NCBI GenBank assembly: GCA_003648575.1
Contig: QMPN01000034.1
Location: forward strand, 1-17,486
Reading direction: 5' to 3'
Source: Bacteroidota bacterium
GTDB lineage: Bacteria > Bacteroidota > Bacteroidia > Bacteroidales > B18-G4
DNA length: 17,486 nt
In this document: positions 14,668 to 17,486 of the stretch, piece by piece
Layout of the letters: the number at the start of each line of letters is the position of its first letter
How positions within the stretch are numbered: the stretch's first letter is position 1
Notes under the pieces: model-generated
Seen by the model: the letters and a program-made list of their open reading frames with translations, nothing else
Database searches by the model: none
What the model was told of the DNA's origin: nothing
Position numbers and translations under genes: made by a program

Positions 14668-15675
14668 ATGGACGCACAAGTTTGGATTATCATTGCTATT
14701 GGTTTTGGGTCACTTTTTGCCCTCTGGCTAATCTTTTATTTTATACCTGTCGGACTATGGTTCAAAGCCCTGGTATCCGGTGTTAAAATCTCATTACTCC
14801 AATTGGTATTTATGCGCTGGAGAAAAGTTCCCCCTCCGGTAATCGTCAATAACCTTATTGCTGCTACAAAAGCCGGACTCTCGCTGAACAGGGATGCCCT
14901 GGAAGCTCACTATCTCGCAGGCGGACATGTGAAATTAGTCGTAAACGCATTGATTTCAGCTGATAAAGCAAATATGAGCCTCGACTTTCAGGTGGCTACT
15001 GCCATCGACCTGGCAGGAAGGGATGTGCTGGAAGCAGTGCAGATGTCGGTAAACCCAAAGGTAATCGATACGCCTCCCGTAACAGCCGTAGCGAAAGATG
15101 GTATACAGTTGATTGCCAAGGCCAGGGTAACCGTGCGTGCCAACATTAAACAGCTGGTAGGGGGTGCCGGCGAAGAGACAGTACTTGCCAGGGTTGGTGA
15201 AGGTGTTGTATCATCCATCGGTTCGGCTGATTCACACAAACTGGTACTGGAAAACCCGGATTCAATATCCAGGGTGGTGCTCGAAAAAGGATTGGATTCA
15301 GGAACTGCCTTCGAGATACTCTCCATCGATATTGCCGATATCGACATTGGGAAAAACATCGGAGCTGTGCTTCAGATGGACCAGGCCAATGCCGATAAGA
15401 ACATTGCACAGGCTAAGGCAGAGGAAAGAAGAGCCATGGCGGTAGCTCGTGAACAGGAAATGAAAGCAAAAGCCCAGGAAGCGCGTGCCAACGTGATCCA
15501 GGCCGAAGCTGAAGTTCCAAAGGCCATTGCAGAAGCTTTCCGTGAAGGAAACCTGGGCATTATGGATTACTATAAATACAAAAATATAATGGCGGATACC
15601 CAGATGAGGGAGTCTATAGCCGAAGTGCCTGAAGGTCCCTCGAAAACAGGTGCTGAAGACAGTGATGATGATTAG
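14668..15675 (+). CDS. floA: flotillin-like protein FloA (UPF0365)
   Basis: A scaffold protein of functional membrane microdomains. The 335-residue protein has one N-terminal membrane-inserting segment (about 5-30), an SPFH/band-7 domain (about 45-230) with [21 protein letters not shown] and [19 protein letters not shown], and an Ala/Glu/Lys-rich coiled coil (about 235-295; [21 protein letters not shown] within it) for oligomerisation. The length and motifs are those of the FloA family rather than the longer FloT. The tail is acidic (EDSDDD). It is coupled to the nfeD-like gene and followed by a strong terminator. Confidence 0.95.
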   Translation: MDAQVWIIIAIGFGSLFALWLIFYFIPVGLWFKALVSGVKISLLQLVFMRWRKVPPPVIVNNLIAATKAGLSLNRDALEAHYLAGGHVKLVVNALISADKANMSLDFQVATAIDLAGRDVLEAVQMSVNPKVIDTPPVTAVAKDGIQLIAKARVTVRANIKQLVGGAGEETVLARVGEGVVSSIGSADSHKLVLENPDSISRVVLEKGLDSGTAFEILSIDIADIDIGKNIGAVLQMDQANADKNIAQAKAEERRAMAVAREQEMKAKAQEARANVIQAEAEVPKAIAEAFREGNLGIMDYYKYKNIMADTQMRESIAEVPEGPSKTGAEDSDDD

Positions 15676-15700
15676 AAGGTAATAACACCCAAACAATATC

Positions 15701-15736
15701 AAATCCCTGCCTTAGAGAAACAAGGCGGGGATTTTT
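15701..15736 (+). terminator. intrinsic terminator after floA
   Basis: A 12-bp stem pairs AATCCCTGCCTT (15702-15713) with AAGGCGGGGATT (15722-15733) with one T-G wobble, an 8-nt loop (AGAGAAAC) and a run of six Ts (15731-15737 region). It closes the clpS-nfeD-floA transcript and insulates the RelA/SpoT gene. Confidence 0.9.
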
Positions 15737-15751
15737 TCTGGTAAAAAAACG

Positions 15752-15759
15752 TATTTTTG
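15752..15759 (+). promoter_or_regulatory. -7 element (TATTTTTG) of the RelA/SpoT gene
   Basis: An exact TAnnTTTG followed by CGCC, 29 nt before the ATG. It is very like the L33 promoter core (GTATTTTTGCACC against GTATTTTTGCGCC here). The -33 position overlaps the floA terminator (GGAT) and does not match, so the promoter is probably weaker or uses an activator. Confidence 0.5.
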
Positions 15760-15772
15760 CGCCGCCCATACC

Positions 15773-15778
15773 AGGAGG
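15773..15778 (+). promoter_or_regulatory. canonical Shine-Dalgarno AGGAGG of the RelA/SpoT gene
   Basis: A perfect AGGAGG ends 10 nt before the ATG at 15789. None of the other genes in the window has one; their leaders are A-rich or nearly absent. In Bacteroidota the anti-SD of 16S rRNA is sequestered by bS21, bS18 and bS6, and strong SDs are rare, so this site is unusual. It also fixes the start codon. Confidence 0.7.
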
Positions 15779-15788
15779 CAATTCAGAC

Positions 15789-17486
15789 ATGATATCAAAG
15801 TCAACAGATAATCAGCGGCATGAGCACCTTTTCAGCGAGTTAATTAAAAGCTGTGAAACCTTCTGTGATGCAGATGAACTTGCAGATATCAGGAAAGCTT
15901 ATGAGCTGGCATTGAATGCACATGGTGATTCTATGGCCGCCAACGGGCAGCTGAATGTTTGCCATTCGCTCGAGATAGCACGTTCATCCACAGACGATAT
16001 TGGTCTTGGGGCAGTCTCTATCATATCGGCACTACTCCACGATATCGTAAATAAAACCGAGGTCACCCTTGAACAGGTCAGGGATGAATTCGGTGATACT
16101 GTGGCCCACCTGATAGAAGAATATGCTAAGCTGTCAGGACTGAACACCAATAGGATAGAGGTGAATTCGGTGAAATTCAGGAACCTTTTCATGACGATCG
16201 TGGATGACATTCGTGTGATCCTGCTGAAACTGGCCCACCGACTGCATGATATGCGAACAGTAAACGATCTCCCGATTGAAAAGCAGGAGCTTTTTGTTGC
16301 TGAAACTGAGCATGTTTATCTGCCTATTACCCATAGGCTGGGCTTATACAAGGTCAAAAGTGAACTGGAAGAACGCCTCATGCAATACTTACATCCGGAT
16401 GTTTTCTCAGAGATTTCAAATAGGATCACCGAAACTGAGGTCAAGAGGACACAGTTCATCAAGGAATTTATAAAGCCCATAAAAAAAGATTTAAAAGAAC
16501 AGGGTTTCGATTTTGAGATCAAAGGCAGGCCTAAGTCAATCCATTCCATCTGGGATAAGATGAAGCGGCAGGATGTCCGCTTCGAAGAAGTATATGATCT
16601 GTTTGCCATCAGGGTTATCACAAATAGTAAGCCCAGGGCGGAAAAAACTGATTGCTGGCGGGTGTATTCTATTGTGACCAATATTTATACACCAAACCCA
16701 AAGCGGCTACGCGACTGGATCAGCACACCCAAGGCCAGCGGCTATGAATCGTTGCACACTACCGTACAGGGTCATAACAAGAAATGGGTCGAAGTGCAGA
16801 TCAGGTCCAGGAGAATGGATGAAGTAGCGGAGAAGGGGCAGGCTGCTCACTGGCGCTACAAGGGCTTCGATGCGGGAAAAGATGCACAAAACTGGTTAGA
16901 ACAGGTCAGGGACATCCTGGAGAATCCTGAACAGATCCGGTTTGACCAACAGCAGCAGAAGCTTAAAGCCAGGCAAGCGGATAAGATCTTTGTGTTTACT
17001 CCGGATGGTGACCTGAAAGAACTTAAGCAAGGAGCAACCATACTTGACTTTGCCTATGAAGTCCATACGAAAGTCGGGGATCAATGCAATGGCGCCAGGG
17101 TGAACAACAGGATCGTACCCATCCGCTACGTCCTGAACAATGGCGATAAGGTGGAGATCATAACTTCCAAAAACCAGAAGCCTAAACTTGACTGGCTGCA
17201 GTTTGTTCAAACAACCAAAGCAAAGAATAAGATAAAACGGTCCATCAAGGAGCAAAAATATCATGAGGCTCAGGAGGGCAATGGTATTCTCAGACGCAAG
17301 CTAAAGAATTGGAAGATGCAGTTCAATGATGAGGTTATAGGCCACCTGGTGAAGCATTATAAGCTTTCATCCGCCCTTGACCTCTACAGCATGATTGCCT
17401 TTGAAAAAATAGACCTGAATGAGATTAGACAGCTTTTAAAGGACAAAGATGATCCGGAGAAAGCCAGGGAACAGGAGCTTGTTCCA
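15789..17486 (+). CDS. RelA/SpoT-family (p)ppGpp synthetase with degenerate hydrolase domain (right-truncated by window)
   Basis: 566 residues are visible and the frame is open to the last base. Order: HD hydrolase region (about 35-185), synthetase (about 220-380), TGS domain (398-458), then the start of a helical region; the C-terminal zinc-finger/ACT parts lie outside. Synthetase motifs are intact: GRPKSIHSIW (246-255), YDLFAIRVI with D270, RLRD (306-309) where bifunctional enzymes have RxKD, GYESLHTTV (318-326), EVQIRS (335-340) and AAHWRYK. In the HD region H59 and H84-D85 remain, but the usual Glu-Asp after HD is Asn88-Lys89, and LADRLHNMRT reads LAHRLHDMRT (H150, D154). This predicts loss of ppGpp hydrolysis and a mainly synthetic, RelA-like role. 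It is the only gene here with AGGAGG. Confidence 0.93.
   Translation, partial: MISKSTDNQRHEHLFSELIKSCETFCDADELADIRKAYELALNAHGDSMAANGQLNVCHSLEIARSSTDDIGLGAVSIISALLHDIVNKTEVTLEQVRDEFGDTVAHLIEEYAKLSGLNTNRIEVNSVKFRNLFMTIVDDIRVILLKLAHRLHDMRTVNDLPIEKQELFVAETEHVYLPITHRLGLYKVKSELEERLMQYLHPDVFSEISNRITETEVKRTQFIKEFIKPIKKDLKEQGFDFEIKGRPKSIHSIWDKMKRQDVRFEEVYDLFAIRVITNSKPRAEKTDCWRVYSIVTNIYTPNPKRLRDWISTPKASGYESLHTTVQGHNKKWVEVQIRSRRMDEVAEKGQAAHWRYKGFDAGKDAQNWLEQVRDILENPEQIRFDQQQQKLKARQADKIFVFTPDGDLKELKQGATILDFAYEVHTKVGDQCNGARVNNRIVPIRYVLNNGDKVEIITSKNQKPKLDWLQFVQTTKAKNKIKRSIKEQKYHEAQEGNGILRRKLKNWKMQFNDEVIGHLVKHYKLSSALDLYSMIAFEKIDLNEIRQLLKDKDDPEKAREQELVP

Overview
The window looks like chromosomal DNA from a member of the Bacteroidota, probably a Bacteroidales-like lineage. 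Three things support this. A DUF4295/bL38 gene follows ribosomal protein L33 and precedes ftsY. Matches to the Bacteroidetes promoter (-33 TTTG, -7 TAnnTTTG) sit in front of many genes. Almost no start codon has a Shine-Dalgarno (SD) sequence. Genes are moderate in GC and tightly packed; I see no prophage, insertion sequence, CRISPR array, rRNA or tRNA. Family names come from reading the proteins and from memory, without database searches.

Layout. Bases 1-497 hold a stack of five different short tandem arrays (7- and 8-bp units) and no convincing gene. Next come a stand-alone archaeal-type ThrRS editing domain (+) and, convergent and overlapping, a 492-residue conserved protein of unknown function (-) and TrmO (-). 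A plus-strand cluster follows: L33, bL38, a strong hairpin terminator, ftsY, rimO, a secreted MORN-repeat protein and a PaaI-like thioesterase. On the minus strand lie a lipoprotein serine hydrolase and, upstream of it, a large KamA-like radical SAM protein. Divergent from these is delta-1-pyrroline-5-carboxylate dehydrogenase. Then come a tiny basic lipoprotein (-), an OsmC protein (+), a NUDIX CoA pyrophosphatase-type protein (-) and the cluster clpS, nfeD-like, floA (+), which ends in a strong terminator. The last gene is a RelA/SpoT homologue that runs off the right edge.

Themes. Translation and its quality control dominate the left half: tRNA-Thr editing, TrmO (t6A37 methylation), L33, bL38, RimO (ribosomal protein S12 methylthiolation) and FtsY (co-translational membrane targeting). 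The right half has proteostasis and membrane-domain genes and stringent response.

Most notable observations: (1) tandem arrays, nearly all with a 7-bp unit but unrelated sequences, fill at least five intergenic regions; (2) the RelA/SpoT homologue keeps its synthetase motifs but has lost several hydrolase metal-site residues, and is the only gene here with a perfect AGGAGG; (3) four minus-strand genes have a perfect -7 element only 3-11 nt from the start codon, suggesting leaderless or near-leaderless mRNAs; (4) the ThrRS editing domain lacks the expected catalytic lysine; (5) a terminator sits 15 bp before ftsY.
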